The translations under genes were made by a program, and so were the position numbers. Positions 31,301-39,880 of a stretch of DNA of 64,000 nt are shown in pieces. The notes under the pieces are model-generated. The model was given only the letters and a program-made list of their open reading frames with translations. It was not told the origin of the DNA and did no database searches. The stretch's first letter is position 1. Each line of letters opens with the position of its first letter. The stretch comes from a virus: positions 1-64,000 of IMG/VR virus record IMGVR_UViG_3300046804_002963; one strand, 5' to 3'.

Positions 31301-34245
31301 TAGCCTGCACCTCTAGAGCCTGTATATCCTATAGATCCAGTATAACCGTCGCGACCAATATATCCAGGTGAACCGGTATATCCAATGGCAGCATATTCAC
31401 CACTTGAACCAGTATAGCCGGCGCCCGCTGACCCGGTGTAACCAAATTCACCCTGTGATCCAACGTAACCTACATCACCTCGTTCACCTATAGGTCCTAT
31501 ATCACCTTGTGAACCAACATAGCCTACATCACCTTGTGAGCCAACATACCCAACAGATCCTGTGTAACCTATTGATCCTGTATAACCTAATGACCCATCG
31601 TAACCGGTGTTACCTTTTAGACCTTGTGACCCAGTAAAGCCAACAGATCCAAAGTAACCATGACTACCAGTATACCCAACAGAACCATCATAACCAGTTC
31701 CAACAGAACCTGTATAACCTAATGAGCCTGTATAACCAGATGAACCAGTAAAACCAACAGAACCTGTATAGCCAGTGTCACCGATATCACCTGTTCTTGC
31801 AAAAGTAATTACTACATCATCATATGCATTCCAATAATGAATACCATCAATAAATCCTACTGGAAGTCTATAACTAGTTCCTGTTTTAGTTGAATGACCT
31901 ACTATAGTAAATAGAGAATACAATTCTCTATCTTCATATCTTCTAGTAATAGTAAAGTGACCTTTGATACTAGAAGTAGAATCATCAACAATTGCTAGAT
32001 AGTCAGTTATATCTGTATTAGATATATCTTGAGTATCAATAACTAAAATAGTTGCTTCTGCAACATTAGCACTATTTAATTTTAAGTAGCCAGGTAATGT
32101 GTCTGATAAGTCAGTATTTGCATCAAAGTAGAACTGGAATGCTGCACCACCAAATGTACCTGGAGGTCCTTGTGAGCCGGTATAACCTATCGGACCTGCT
32201 ACATCACTTGCTGAACCAGTATAACCAGTAGAACCTGTATAGCCTTCACTACCAGCAAAGCCTCTCGATCCAGTAAACCCTGCGCCAGAAGATCCTGTAA
32301 ACCCTCTAAACCCAATTACACCTTGTAGGCCGCGCGAACCAGTATATCCAAGTGAACCAGTATAACCTACGTCACCTATTGAACCAGTATATCCAGTTTC
32401 ACCAGTTTCACCAAACGAGCCTGCTGCTTTTTCTACGTTTCTTACTTCTATAAATGTTCCCTGAGGGGCATCAAAGAGAAGGTGTAAAGTATTACCAGAT
32501 ATAACATAACTAAGATCTGGTACTTGTACAATACCGTTTACTGTTACTATAGCGTTATTTTGACTAACTATACTTTCAAATAATGAAAAAGTATTTTGAC
32601 CATAATAATCTAAAGAAAAAGCTTGTGAGGTAGCATTCGTCATACCACCTGAGCCGGTATAACCGGTAGAGCCAGTAAAGCCCTTAGAACCTGTGTAACC
32701 TTTAGAACCAGTATAACCAGCACCAGTAGAACCAGTAAAGCCAGTCTCACCTATGAATAGATTTCTTAAACCTGAAATTGCCCAGTTATCAGAAGTACCT
32801 CCAGAACTATTAATTTGTTTAATTCTGAGATAGACACCTCCTGGAACTCTCATTTCTACTGGAGGTTCGATTCTTCTTTCTACCCAAACATTCCCTGCTA
32901 CGTTTGCAGGGAAAACATTATCAACACTTATCCAGGTATTACTATTAACACTATATTGAATTGTTATACCTTCAGGTACTCCACCTGGAGGATTTTGATC
33001 TGGAGCATCTCCCCATACAGCAGCTTTATTAACATAATAAGAGAATAGATGTACGTCGGTAAAAGATCTTCTTATGTTAGAAGTAATTACACGATCTTCT
33101 GTGAAACCTTCTAGCTTACCGAATAGAAATACCTTACCTAGGTAGTCGGTACTCATACCATCAATTAAGCTCGGGTAGTCAGTACTTACCGCAGAGCCAA
33201 GAGTAAGTATATCTAATGTTTCTGGATCTAGTAAGTAATCAGAAGATACACCTGGTGTGCCTCTTGATCCAGTAAAACCTATTGTTCCTTGTGAACCTCT
33301 TGAACCCGTATAACCAGTAGAGCCGCCATACCCTGCACCTGTAGAACCAGCATACCCTCTTAGACCTTGCTGACCGGTTGATCCAGTATATCCTAAAGAT
33401 CCTGCATAACCTGTAGATCCAACATAACCAGAAGACCCAGTATAGCCTGCCTCTTCAAAAAATCTTACTTCTACATCTGCACCAACAGCAGGTAAGTTAA
33501 TGAATGTAAGAGTGCTACCATTTGCAGTATAGTCTGTGTCTGGTACTTGAATAAGACCATTTACAGATACAAAGAGATGTAAAGCGTTTTCTGTTTCTAC
33601 ATCAAGTGTGTATTCGGAAGAACCGTCTGCTGTTATAACTTGATTTCTTGTTGGAGCTCCTGCCGGGCCTCTTTCACCTTGAGAACCAACATAACCTGAA
33701 CCTCGAGGACCTTGTGTACCTGCAGGTCCTCTAGAACCTACGTAACCTATAGAGCCAGTAAATCCGGATAGTCCTTGTGAACCTTCTGATCCAGTATAAC
33801 CTCGAGGACCACCTGGATCACCTTGTATACCTTTAGAACCTTGATAACCGGTTAACCCTTGTGAACCTCTATATCCTGTTTCACCAAAATATCTTATTTC
33901 AATATCAGCAGTGGCAGGAGGAGGTGAGTTAAAGAATATTAAATTGCCGCTTACATTATAATCTTCGGCAGGTAAAAGTACTAGACCATTGGATATAACC
34001 ATTATATGAACAGGGTTATCAATAACCTCTGTCATATTAAATTCAGTAGTTAATCCGTCACCAATAAATCTATCACTTTTTCTAGGAGCGCCTGGACCTC
34101 CTCGAGAACCAGTAAACCCGGAAGAACCAGTATACCCTACTTCTATATCAACTTGAAGCCAACGCTCACCATCATACTCCCATGTATTGCCGTTAATATC
34201 GACAATATCACCTGGACTAGGATTATCTGGAAATACAATTGCCAT
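28303..34245 (-). CDS. Giant collagen-like fibre (1980 aa) with many inserted domains
   Basis: The largest protein here. Residues 1-35 are the shared FP-x-W docking module ([19 protein letters not shown]). Collagen-like stalks alternate with globular modules: an about 65-residue NG-x-x-x-P-x-x-D/S-Y module at about 58-125, 200-262, 538-602 and 1000-1060; a reeler-like beta domain at about 345-500 and again about 1415-1578; and an FGGA...ITFARTGD domain at about 697-817 and 1133-1257. From about residue 1580 the triplets change from G-Y-T-G-S to Q/A/P-rich types ([16 protein letters not shown]). The last about 125 residues are the head found also in the 467-aa and 243-aa proteins ([31 protein letters not shown]). 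Probably a very long trimeric side fibre. Confidence 0.84.
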   Translation of the reverse strand: MAIVFPDNPSPGDIVDINGNTWEYDGERWLQVDIEVGYTGSSGFTGSRGGPGAPRKSDRFIGDGLTTEFNMTEVIDNPVHIMVISNGLVLLPAEDYNVSGNLIFFNSPPPATADIEIRYFGETGYRGSQGLTGYQGSKGIQGDPGGPRGYTGSEGSQGLSGFTGSIGYVGSRGPAGTQGPRGSGYVGSQGERGPAGAPTRNQVITADGSSEYTLDVETENALHLFVSVNGLIQVPDTDYTANGSTLTFINLPAVGADVEVRFFEEAGYTGSSGYVGSTGYAGSLGYTGSTGQQGLRGYAGSTGAGYGGSTGYTGSRGSQGTIGFTGSRGTPGVSSDYLLDPETLDILTLGSAVSTDYPSLIDGMSTDYLGKVFLFGKLEGFTEDRVITSNIRRSFTDVHLFSYYVNKAAVWGDAPDQNPPGGVPEGITIQYSVNSNTWISVDNVFPANVAGNVWVERRIEPPVEMRVPGGVYLRIKQINSSGGTSDNWAISGLRNLFIGETGFTGSTGAGYTGSKGYTGSKGFTGSTGYTGSGGMTNATSQAFSLDYYGQNTFSLFESIVSQNNAIVTVNGIVQVPDLSYVISGNTLHLLFDAPQGTFIEVRNVEKAAGSFGETGETGYTGSIGDVGYTGSLGYTGSRGLQGVIGFRGFTGSSGAGFTGSRGFAGSEGYTGSTGYTGSASDVAGPIGYTGSQGPPGTFGGAAFQFYFDANTDLSDTLPGYLKLNSANVAEATILVIDTQDISNTDITDYLAIVDDSTSSIKGHFTITRRYEDRELYSLFTIVGHSTKTGTSYRLPVGFIDGIHYWNAYDDVVITFARTGDIGDTGYTGSVGFTGSSGYTGSLGYTGSVGTGYDGSVGYTGSHGYFGSVGFTGSQGLKGNTGYDGSLGYTGSIGYTGSVGYVGSQGDVGYVGSQGDIGPIGERGDVGYVGSQGEFGYTGSAGAGYTGSSGEYAAIGYTGSPGYIGRDGYTGSIGYTGSRGAGYTGSQGDTGYTGSTGAANSTSESFITTAGQNTFSLAEWIGSQNNAIVSVNGIIQVPDVTYTISGNTLVLLFEPPEGTYVEVRNVEKGVASRQGFTGSRGDTGFVGSQGVIGPQGDVGSIGFTGSRGYTGSRGDLGYVGSRGAIGPQGVQGPTGQFGGASFHYNLDADLGVIAPANGFFTINDQPFGDANTLYISYYDAYGDEISSYLRTIDDSTSQIKGHFKITDLTNAAHFSMFAIVGTLYDNYTEEYFSVPISYVSGDEYFTDSTNTIITFARTGDRGDTGSAGFTGSSGYTGSEGYTGSAGLDGNIGYRGSEGYTGSIGYTGSEGYTGSVGYTGSIGYTGSRGITGYDGSTGYTGSTGYTGSIGYTGSAGYTGSKGDTGSTGPTGITGAQGAQGAQGPQGAQGTQGTTGLTGAQGAQGIQGPQGNTGYTGSRGLPAISSFKGLSFGEGQYVANGIASFIQIYNDVDGTGSSLDMNGFSLIAVLNGEANRYIYSNYKSYLQNAVNFKFSYVAGDGVWGNAPESGEDVTIEYSLDKSSWTTAHTIIATDSTPGIWYTNTVIIPVGAKGATGVYLRYNQSTFSSNNNDLWAVSEIFLEYAGYTGSRGAQGPQGVQGSTGAQGATGAQGSTGPTGPTGAQGATGAQGVTGAQGAQGSTGPAGPTGSTGPTGAQGAQGATGPTGAQGATGPTGPQGVVGYTGSQGAQGVSGTLGATGPQGPQGATGAQGATGAQGAQGPQGAQGIGYRGLTSTTSVAIATGSQTFTTNLASTASAFAAGQRVRVASSATPTNFMDGVITSFSGTTLIVNVDFIGGSGTIAAWNISDVGPIGPQGPQGATGAQGAQGSTGPTGAQGATGPTGAQGATGPTGPQGAFNPASSYTFTGAINFQYYSELVRAIGSVTTSTAIDITLGDTQSLTLAAATVPITLSTTGLSAGRAFNVTLLITQDATGGRLVSWPGTIRWNGGVAPVLSTAATKTDAVTLFTTDGGTSWFGSLAARF
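28706..28759 (-). repeat. Exact 27-base tandem duplication in the Q/A/P-type collagen region
   Basis: Two identical 27-base units (28706-28732 and 28733-28759) encode three collagen triplets each. They lie near the end of the 1980-aa gene just before the head domain, in a patch noticeably richer in G and C than its surroundings. Confidence 0.9.
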
Positions 34246-34248
34246 TTC

Positions 34249-36429
34249 TTACCTTACAACCGTAATATAAACATAAGCGCTATCATAAGCACCAAAATTA
34301 GAAGAATTTATTGAAATATCAAAACAAGACGTGTTAGGTATTGTGTTGTAAGATAAATTAACCATTACCGGATCTGTTGAATTAGATTCAGCTCTACACA
34401 TGCCTGTAACTATATAATTTTCATCTGTTTGCTTATTATCAAAGAATATTCTATAACTACCTATATTTAGTTTTGTTACATAAGCAATATTATTATTAGA
34501 ACGCATAACTTGATTAGAATTATTAGAACCGGTTCCGTTAAAATTTACCCATGCTTGTAAACCAGATGTAGTACCTTTAGATCCTGTATAACCTATACCT
34601 GTTGATCCTGTATATCCAATTGAACCTGAGTAACCTAGATCCCCTCTTGATCCATCATAACCGGTTGAACCAGCATATCCTATAGAACCTGTATAGCCTT
34701 TACCGCCAAATCCTTGAGAACCAGTATAACCTACTGCTGCATATGCACCACTAGAACCAGTAAAGCCTTTAGCGCCTCTAGGTCCTTTAGCAATACCTAC
34801 CCAGTTATTAGCGTCTTCATAAAAAATATTTAAAATACCGTTATCTGTATCCCACCAGAACGTTCCGTTGTTTGGAGTGGGAGGACCAGAATTACTCATA
34901 TAAACTACTGTATAACCTTCACGACCAGCTGAACCTCTATAACCGGTTGAACCTCTATAACCGGTTGAACCAAAATAGCCAGCCTCTGCAAAGTATCTTA
35001 CTTCTATATCAGAATTAATAGCAGGCTCGCTAATAAAATCGATATATGATACTTCAGTGTTTACATTATAATCAGTAAACGGCATCTGTAGTAGACCGTT
35101 TACTGTGACTAGAATAGTAACTGGATTGGTAACTGTATAGTTTAAAGGATAAGAAATAGATCCATTAGCAACAAAGAATTCAACGGTACTAGGAGCTCCT
35201 ATCGGGCCCACAGAACCAGTATAACCTCTTCCTCCAGCAATGCCACTACTTCCAGTATGTCCAATAGAACCAGTATATCCTATTCCAACTGAACCTGTGT
35301 ACCCTGCTCCAATAGAACCAGTATATCCTAAAGAGCCTGTATATCCTGTTGTGCCTCCTGGTGCACCTGCTGAGCCTTGATAACCTACTGACCCCTTATA
35401 TCCTACAGAACCTGTATAACCTGCAGGTGAGAAATATTTTATTTCTATATCAGAATTTAATGGTGGAGCATTAAAAAGTAGTAGCTTATATTGATCAGGG
35501 GCATTATAATTTACTGTGTAATCAATATCTGCTAATTGTACTAATCCATTTACTATTACGAATATGTGAAATGAATTAGATACAGGGAGTGATAAGTTAT
35601 ATTCAGTAATAGAACCGTTACTTACAAATTGTTCGCATAATGTAGGTGCACCAGCTGGACCCATTTGTCCTCTAGAGCCGGTATAACCTGGAAAACCTCG
35701 AGGTCCTAGCGATCCGGTAAAACCAGTTGATCCCATATAACCGGTAGGACCTCTATCACCTACTGCTCCTACAGATCCTCTGTATCCGGTTGAACCTGGT
35801 ACACTTCCAAAGTATCTTATTTCTATATCTGAATTATTCTCTGGTACGTTTATAAAAGTGATAATATCATCTTCAACCGTATAATCCAGAGATGGTAGTT
35901 GCATAAGTCCGTTAACAACTACAAATATGTACTCTGGTTTACCAGTATTTTCTAATAGATTATACGTATCACTTCCGTCAGCAACAAAAAATTGAGTATC
36001 AGTGGGACGTCCTGTTAAACCTCTTGACCCGGTATACCCAATACCAGTGTCACCTCTATCGCCTTTTGAACCTGTATATCCAGTAGGACCACCTGGAGCT
36101 CCTGGTGCACCTTCTGACCCTTGATATCCTTCATCGCCTCTAGAACCTTGATATCCTGGACCTCCTGCTCCTACTGAACCTTGATATCCAACAGATCCTG
36201 TATAACCAGTATTATTTGCAGCAAAAATTTTTACTTCAATATCTGTTTTATTTACTGGAGGATATACAAAGGTTACAACACCATTAAAAATGGTGTAATC
36301 AATTTCAGCTAACTGTGACAACCCATTCACAATAACAAGCGCACTTTCAGTGCTTACATTACTAGTTAACGTGAATTGAGTGTTGCTTCCGTTACCTTGA
36401 AAATATTGACTGTTAATTACAATGGCCAT
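34249..36429 (-). CDS. Collagen-like fibre protein with four NG-Q-P modules
   Basis: A 726-aa protein. Four copies of an about 65-residue beta module lie at about residues 8-70, 143-210, 270-342 and 415-480. Each has F-x-G/A-N/D-G-S near the start, VNGLxQxP or VNGLSQLA in the middle followed by xDY, and SDIEV/I-R/K-YF at the end. Short collagen-like stalks ([18 protein letters not shown]) join them. Near 535-575 is a TVVYMSNSGPPTPNNGTFWW-DTDNG domain as in other collagen fibres. The C-terminal about 105 residues (AWVNFNGTGSNNSNQVMRS...AYVYITVVR) form a distinct head. A late promoter lies upstream. It is divergent from the glycosyltransferase gene. Confidence 0.82.
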   Translation of the reverse strand: MAIVINSQYFQGNGSNTQFTLTSNVSTESALVIVNGLSQLAEIDYTIFNGVVTFVYPPVNKTDIEVKIFAANNTGYTGSVGYQGSVGAGGPGYQGSRGDEGYQGSEGAPGAPGGPTGYTGSKGDRGDTGIGYTGSRGLTGRPTDTQFFVADGSDTYNLLENTGKPEYIFVVVNGLMQLPSLDYTVEDDIITFINVPENNSDIEIRYFGSVPGSTGYRGSVGAVGDRGPTGYMGSTGFTGSLGPRGFPGYTGSRGQMGPAGAPTLCEQFVSNGSITEYNLSLPVSNSFHIFVIVNGLVQLADIDYTVNYNAPDQYKLLLFNAPPLNSDIEIKYFSPAGYTGSVGYKGSVGYQGSAGAPGGTTGYTGSLGYTGSIGAGYTGSVGIGYTGSIGHTGSSGIAGGRGYTGSVGPIGAPSTVEFFVANGSISYPLNYTVTNPVTILVTVNGLLQMPFTDYNVNTEVSYIDFISEPAINSDIEVRYFAEAGYFGSTGYRGSTGYRGSAGREGYTVVYMSNSGPPTPNNGTFWWDTDNGILNIFYEDANNWVGIAKGPRGAKGFTGSSGAYAAVGYTGSQGFGGKGYTGSIGYAGSTGYDGSRGDLGYSGSIGYTGSTGIGYTGSKGTTSGLQAWVNFNGTGSNNSNQVMRSNNNIAYVTKLNIGSYRIFFDNKQTDENYIVTGMCRAESNSTDPVMVNLSYNTIPNTSCFDISINSSNFGAYDSAYVYITVVR

Positions 36430-36432
36430 GAG

Positions 36433-36460
36433 TTGCCTAAATTAGCGTAAGATATATAAT
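36433..36460 (+). promoter_or_regulatory. Sigma70-like promoter for the glycosyltransferase
   Basis: TTGCCT (36433-36438) and TATAAT (36455-36460) are separated by 16 bases, a good host-type promoter about 33 bases upstream of the plus-strand ATG. If used, the gene would be expressed before the late genes that surround it. Confidence 0.5.
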
Positions 36461-36474
36461 AATGATATTCGTTA

Positions 36475-36482
36475 TATTTATG
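36475..36482 (-). promoter_or_regulatory. Late promoter-like octamer (CATAAATA)
   Basis: A minus-strand variant of the T4 late element, 46 bases upstream of the 726-aa fibre gene. Its predicted start almost coincides with that of the plus-strand sigma70-like promoter, so the two would compete for the same DNA. Confidence 0.45.
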
Positions 36483-36492
36483 TGAGGTTATT

Positions 36493-39351
36493 ATGGATCG
36501 TATTTCGATCGCTTTTCTTGATTTAATTGGTCTAGTCTATGATGGTAATGCTTTAAATAAGCGCGGACTAGGCGGTTCAGAATCAGCTATTATTCTTATG
36601 TCTCGCGAACTCGTCAAGCTTGGTTTTGACGTTACAGTTTTTTGTGCATGCGAAGACGAAGATAATAAGCCTGGTACATATGATGGTGTAGTCTATAGAC
36701 CTGTTGAATCGCTTGATAAAAACGACAAATTTGACATTGTAATCTCATCACGCACTGTTATACCATTTGTTCCAGATTGGATGTATGAGCATTTTGATAC
36801 ATCTACTGCATTTCCTTGCAAGCTCTTTAAGACTATTCGTGATAATGCAAAGTATCGTATTCTTTGGATGCATGATACATTTTGCCGTGGTGATCAGGCT
36901 ATCGAAGATCTTCTAGTGTACGGTAATATTGACAAAATTTTTACACTCAGCGATTTTCATACATCATATATCACTAACTGCGATCATGGTTATAAGAAAC
37001 GTAATTTTGAAGTTCTTAAGAATAAAACATTTATTACTCGCAACGGTGCAGTAAATTATTTTGATGAAGTAGATATTTCACAAAAGGATCCCTTCCTTTA
37101 CGTTTATAATGCTTCACTTACTAAGGGAATGATTCCTCTTATTGATTATATTTGGCCAGAATTTAAAAAGCGTGTTCCTGAAGCTAAACTTAAAGTTATT
37201 GGTGGTTACTATAAGTTTCGTTCAGATGGTCCATTAGACGAACAGGGTGTTCGCTGGCATCAGCTTGTTAAAGAACAGAAGTATAAAGATCTTGATATTG
37301 ATTTTACAGGTATTATTCCTCAGAGAGAGATTGCTGAAATTCTTTCTCGTGCTTCTTTCTTTGCATACCCTTGCGCTTTTCCGGAAACGTTTGGTATCTC
37401 TACACTCGAATCACTTCTCTACAATACACCTGTGCTTGGTACACGCTTTGGTGCATTAGAAGAGACAGCTGTAGAAGCTGCATCATATCTTATAGATTAT
37501 GCTATTGAACCAAATGGTCTGTTTCCTAAGATTGATGCTTCAGAACAAAATGCTAAATTTGTTGAAATGATGGTACGCGCTCATCATGATAGTTACTTAC
37601 ACCAACAAAAGCAATACTATTGCAATATTGTTAAAGATGTTGCTGGGTGGGATACAGTAGCTCTTCAATGGAAGCAGCATTTTTATAAGTTTTTTAAGAA
37701 ATACCTTCCTGTAGAAGAATATAGAAACGTATCTTATATTAATGATAAGGTACATCGAGTGTTTGGACGCCGCTTTAGTAATCCTCAAGAATGGAATACA
37801 CTTAAAGCTAATAAAGAACGTCACATTAATATTATTAGTCCATTTTATAATGCTGAGAACTATATTAAAGATTTAATTATGTCTACTGCAACTCAAGATT
37901 ATGAGTCGTGGACACATTATCTTTTAGATGACAGTTCAACTGATGATTCATTAAAGGTGCTAGTTGAAACATTAGCAGAATTACCAGTACATTTGCGAGC
38001 CAAATATAAGATTGCAGCATATAAAGAAAATAGAGGTGCAGTACGCAATCAGGTAGATGCTATCCGTGATTGTCAAGATGGCTCTCTTATCATGTTGCTG
38101 GATGGTGATGATTGTCTTATGCCAGACAATAACATTTTTAACTACTATAACCGTCTTTTCGAAAATGATAAGACTGAATATGCTTATGGAAGTTGCTGGT
38201 CACTAGCAGATAATATACCGCTTATTGCGCAACCATATCCGTTGGAAGTAAGAAGAAATAAGTCTTATCGCACTCACAAATTTAACTGGGGTATGCCATA
38301 CCCACATTTACGAGTATTTCGTAAAGATCTTATCAATAATCTTGAAGACTATCTCTTCCAAGATGAAGCAGGCGAATGGTACCGCGCAGGTGGCGATAAT
38401 GCTACTTTCTATAATATTATTGAACAAGCAGATCCAGATAAAATCGTTGCAGTTCAAGATATTTTCTACATTTATAACGATAAAAATCCACTAAACGATT
38501 ATAAAGTTAATGGTGAGATTCAAAACATTAATGCAGGTAAAATTGCTAATCGAGTTTATAAGCAACCTGCTGCAACACCAAGAAACGCTGGTAGAAGTAG
38601 AAATAATTTAGGAAATTCTGCCAATAACCCACAACCACTTCCAGTTATTGAAATAGATCCTACTATCTCTAGAGTACCTCTCTCATTTAAAACAAATGAA
38701 GGAAGAGAGAGTATTCAGGATAGTGAAACGGAGGATAGTAATATTACTAAAAAGAAGAAAATATTAATTGCAATCCCTATGGCAAAATATATTGAAGTGC
38801 AGACATTTAAAGCTGTTTATGATCTTGATGTACCAGATAATGTAGAGACAGTATTTCAATACTTCTATGGTTATAATGTAGACCAGGTACGTAATCTCAT
38901 TGCAGATTGGGTAGTCAAAGGAGACTATGATTATCTGTTTGCAGTTGACTACGATATTGCTTTCCCTTCAGATACTCTTACTAAGTTCCTATCATATGAT
39001 AAGGACGCAGTTTCAGCTATCTACAAGCAACGTGTACCTGATAGACAAACAATAGAAGTCTTTAAGAAGAATGAACAAGGTGGATATTATCATATTCCTT
39101 ATGATGAACTTAAAGATAAGGGGTTAGTAGAAGTTGACGCATGTGGATTTGGTTGCGTACTTATTAAACGTAAAGTGTTTGAAGATATTGGATATCCTCA
39201 ATTTGAATACAAGTCTGCAATCAGTCATGAGCATACATTCTCAGAAGATCTTGACTTCTGCAGAAAAGCTACAAATTTAGGATTTAAGATTTATGCCGAT
39301 ACAAGTGTGATATGTGATCACTACGGCCAATATAATTTTAGAATATCTTAA
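36493..39351 (+). CDS. Three-domain glycosyltransferase (GT4 + GT2 + GT-A-like)
   Basis: A 952-aa protein with three transferase domains. Residues about 1-405 are a GT-B fold GT4 domain with GLGGSESA at 25-32 and the E-x7-E pair E298/E306 in PETFGISTLE. Residues about 443-665 are a GT2 (GT-A) domain with IISPFYNAENYI, DDSSTDDS and the DGDD motif at 537-540. A low-complexity linker (about 690-752) leads to a third GT-A-like domain (755-945) with VDYD at 818-821, SEDLDFC at 917-923 and CDHYG. No signal peptide or membrane segment is seen, so it is cytoplasmic. It is the only plus-strand gene within the left 60 kb and lies between collagen-like and S74 fibres. It may glycosylate fibre stalks or host surface sugars. 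Acceptor and sugar are unknown. Confidence 0.86.
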   Translation: MDRISIAFLDLIGLVYDGNALNKRGLGGSESAIILMSRELVKLGFDVTVFCACEDEDNKPGTYDGVVYRPVESLDKNDKFDIVISSRTVIPFVPDWMYEHFDTSTAFPCKLFKTIRDNAKYRILWMHDTFCRGDQAIEDLLVYGNIDKIFTLSDFHTSYITNCDHGYKKRNFEVLKNKTFITRNGAVNYFDEVDISQKDPFLYVYNASLTKGMIPLIDYIWPEFKKRVPEAKLKVIGGYYKFRSDGPLDEQGVRWHQLVKEQKYKDLDIDFTGIIPQREIAEILSRASFFAYPCAFPETFGISTLESLLYNTPVLGTRFGALEETAVEAASYLIDYAIEPNGLFPKIDASEQNAKFVEMMVRAHHDSYLHQQKQYYCNIVKDVAGWDTVALQWKQHFYKFFKKYLPVEEYRNVSYINDKVHRVFGRRFSNPQEWNTLKANKERHINIISPFYNAENYIKDLIMSTATQDYESWTHYLLDDSSTDDSLKVLVETLAELPVHLRAKYKIAAYKENRGAVRNQVDAIRDCQDGSLIMLLDGDDCLMPDNNIFNYYNRLFENDKTEYAYGSCWSLADNIPLIAQPYPLEVRRNKSYRTHKFNWGMPYPHLRVFRKDLINNLEDYLFQDEAGEWYRAGGDNATFYNIIEQADPDKIVAVQDIFYIYNDKNPLNDYKVNGEIQNINAGKIANRVYKQPAATPRNAGRSRNNLGNSANNPQPLPVIEIDPTISRVPLSFKTNEGRESIQDSETEDSNITKKKKILIAIPMAKYIEVQTFKAVYDLDVPDNVETVFQYFYGYNVDQVRNLIADWVVKGDYDYLFAVDYDIAFPSDTLTKFLSYDKDAVSAIYKQRVPDRQTIEVFKKNEQGGYYHIPYDELKDKGLVEVDACGFGCVLIKRKVFEDIGYPQFEYKSAISHEHTFSEDLDFCRKATNLGFKIYADTSVICDHYGQYNFRIS

Positions 39352-39554
39352 AAGAAACTAGGAACATCGTTATTAGTTCTTGGCACTGTTGGTGTGGTGC
39401 CAAGAACATCAGATGCTCTCTGCTTAAGTACAGATAATGTTTCTATAATTCCATTATTATTTTTACAAATTATTTTAGTTTCTAGAGGTGCAGTTCTAGC
39501 AACAGTAACTAAAATATTATCATATTTTCTTATAGTTATTTTAGTATCACGCAT
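39348..39554 (-). CDS. Small protein of unknown function
   Basis: A 68-aa protein, first about 45 residues basic and beta-rich (ITIRKYDNILVTVARTAPLETKIICKNN), then a Thr/Pro-rich tail. It is not recognised. The gene follows the 108-aa gene with a one-base overlap, and its stop overlaps the stop of the convergent glycosyltransferase gene through the bases TTAA. A strong inverted repeat lies within its last third. It is probably a real gene by packing and an ATG start, but evidence is limited. Confidence 0.5.
   Translation of the reverse strand: MRDTKITIRKYDNILVTVARTAPLETKIICKNNNGIIETLSVLKQRASDVLGTTPTVPRTNNDVPSFF
39376..39407. terminator. 11-bp inverted repeat between convergent genes (possible terminator)
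   Basis: GTTCTTGGCAC and GTGCCAAGAAC form a perfect 11-bp stem with a 10-base loop, 25 bases past the glycosyltransferase stop and inside the last codons of the 68-aa gene. Neither strand has a convincing T-run after it, so it may be a terminator, a pause site or an mRNA-stabilising hairpin. Confidence 0.4.
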
Positions 39555-39880
39555 TAGCGTGTTACTCCAGGATTAACTGTTATAAAACCTTCAATAATTC
39601 TAGAAGTGACATTATTAGCAGACAGTTCTAAATCATATACATATCTTAATTGATTTAATGTTGATGTAGTTTCAGCATTCATAGATAATGATATTAGACC
39701 AGCTCCTCCATCTACAGTAACATTCATAGATACCGAATTAGAAGAAGTGTATGTTCTTCTTAGTTGAGCTTCTCCGGTATAACCACTGATATCAAATATA
39801 TTACCGTCTTCATCTATAAGATATAAATTGTAGATAAAGTTAGCACCTTGATCGACAATAAGGTTAGTCTTTATTGCCAT
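39554..39880 (-). CDS. Small baseplate/fibre adaptor-like protein (BppU N-terminal-like)
   Basis: A 108-aa single-domain beta protein: DQGANFIYNLYLIDEDGNIFDISGYTGEAQLRRTY in the first half, then GGAGLISLSMNAETTSTL and a final RIIEGFITVNPGVTR. This strand order resembles the N-terminal domain of upper baseplate proteins such as BppU, which attach receptor-binding parts, and similar small proteins recur in cyanophages. The gene overlaps its upstream neighbour by 10 bases. It may link the adjacent S74 fibre to the baseplate. The homology is judged by eye. Confidence 0.6.
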   Translation of the reverse strand: MAIKTNLIVDQGANFIYNLYLIDEDGNIFDISGYTGEAQLRRTYTSSNSVSMNVTVDGGAGLISLSMNAETTSTLNQLRYVYDLELSANNVTSRIIEGFITVNPGVTR

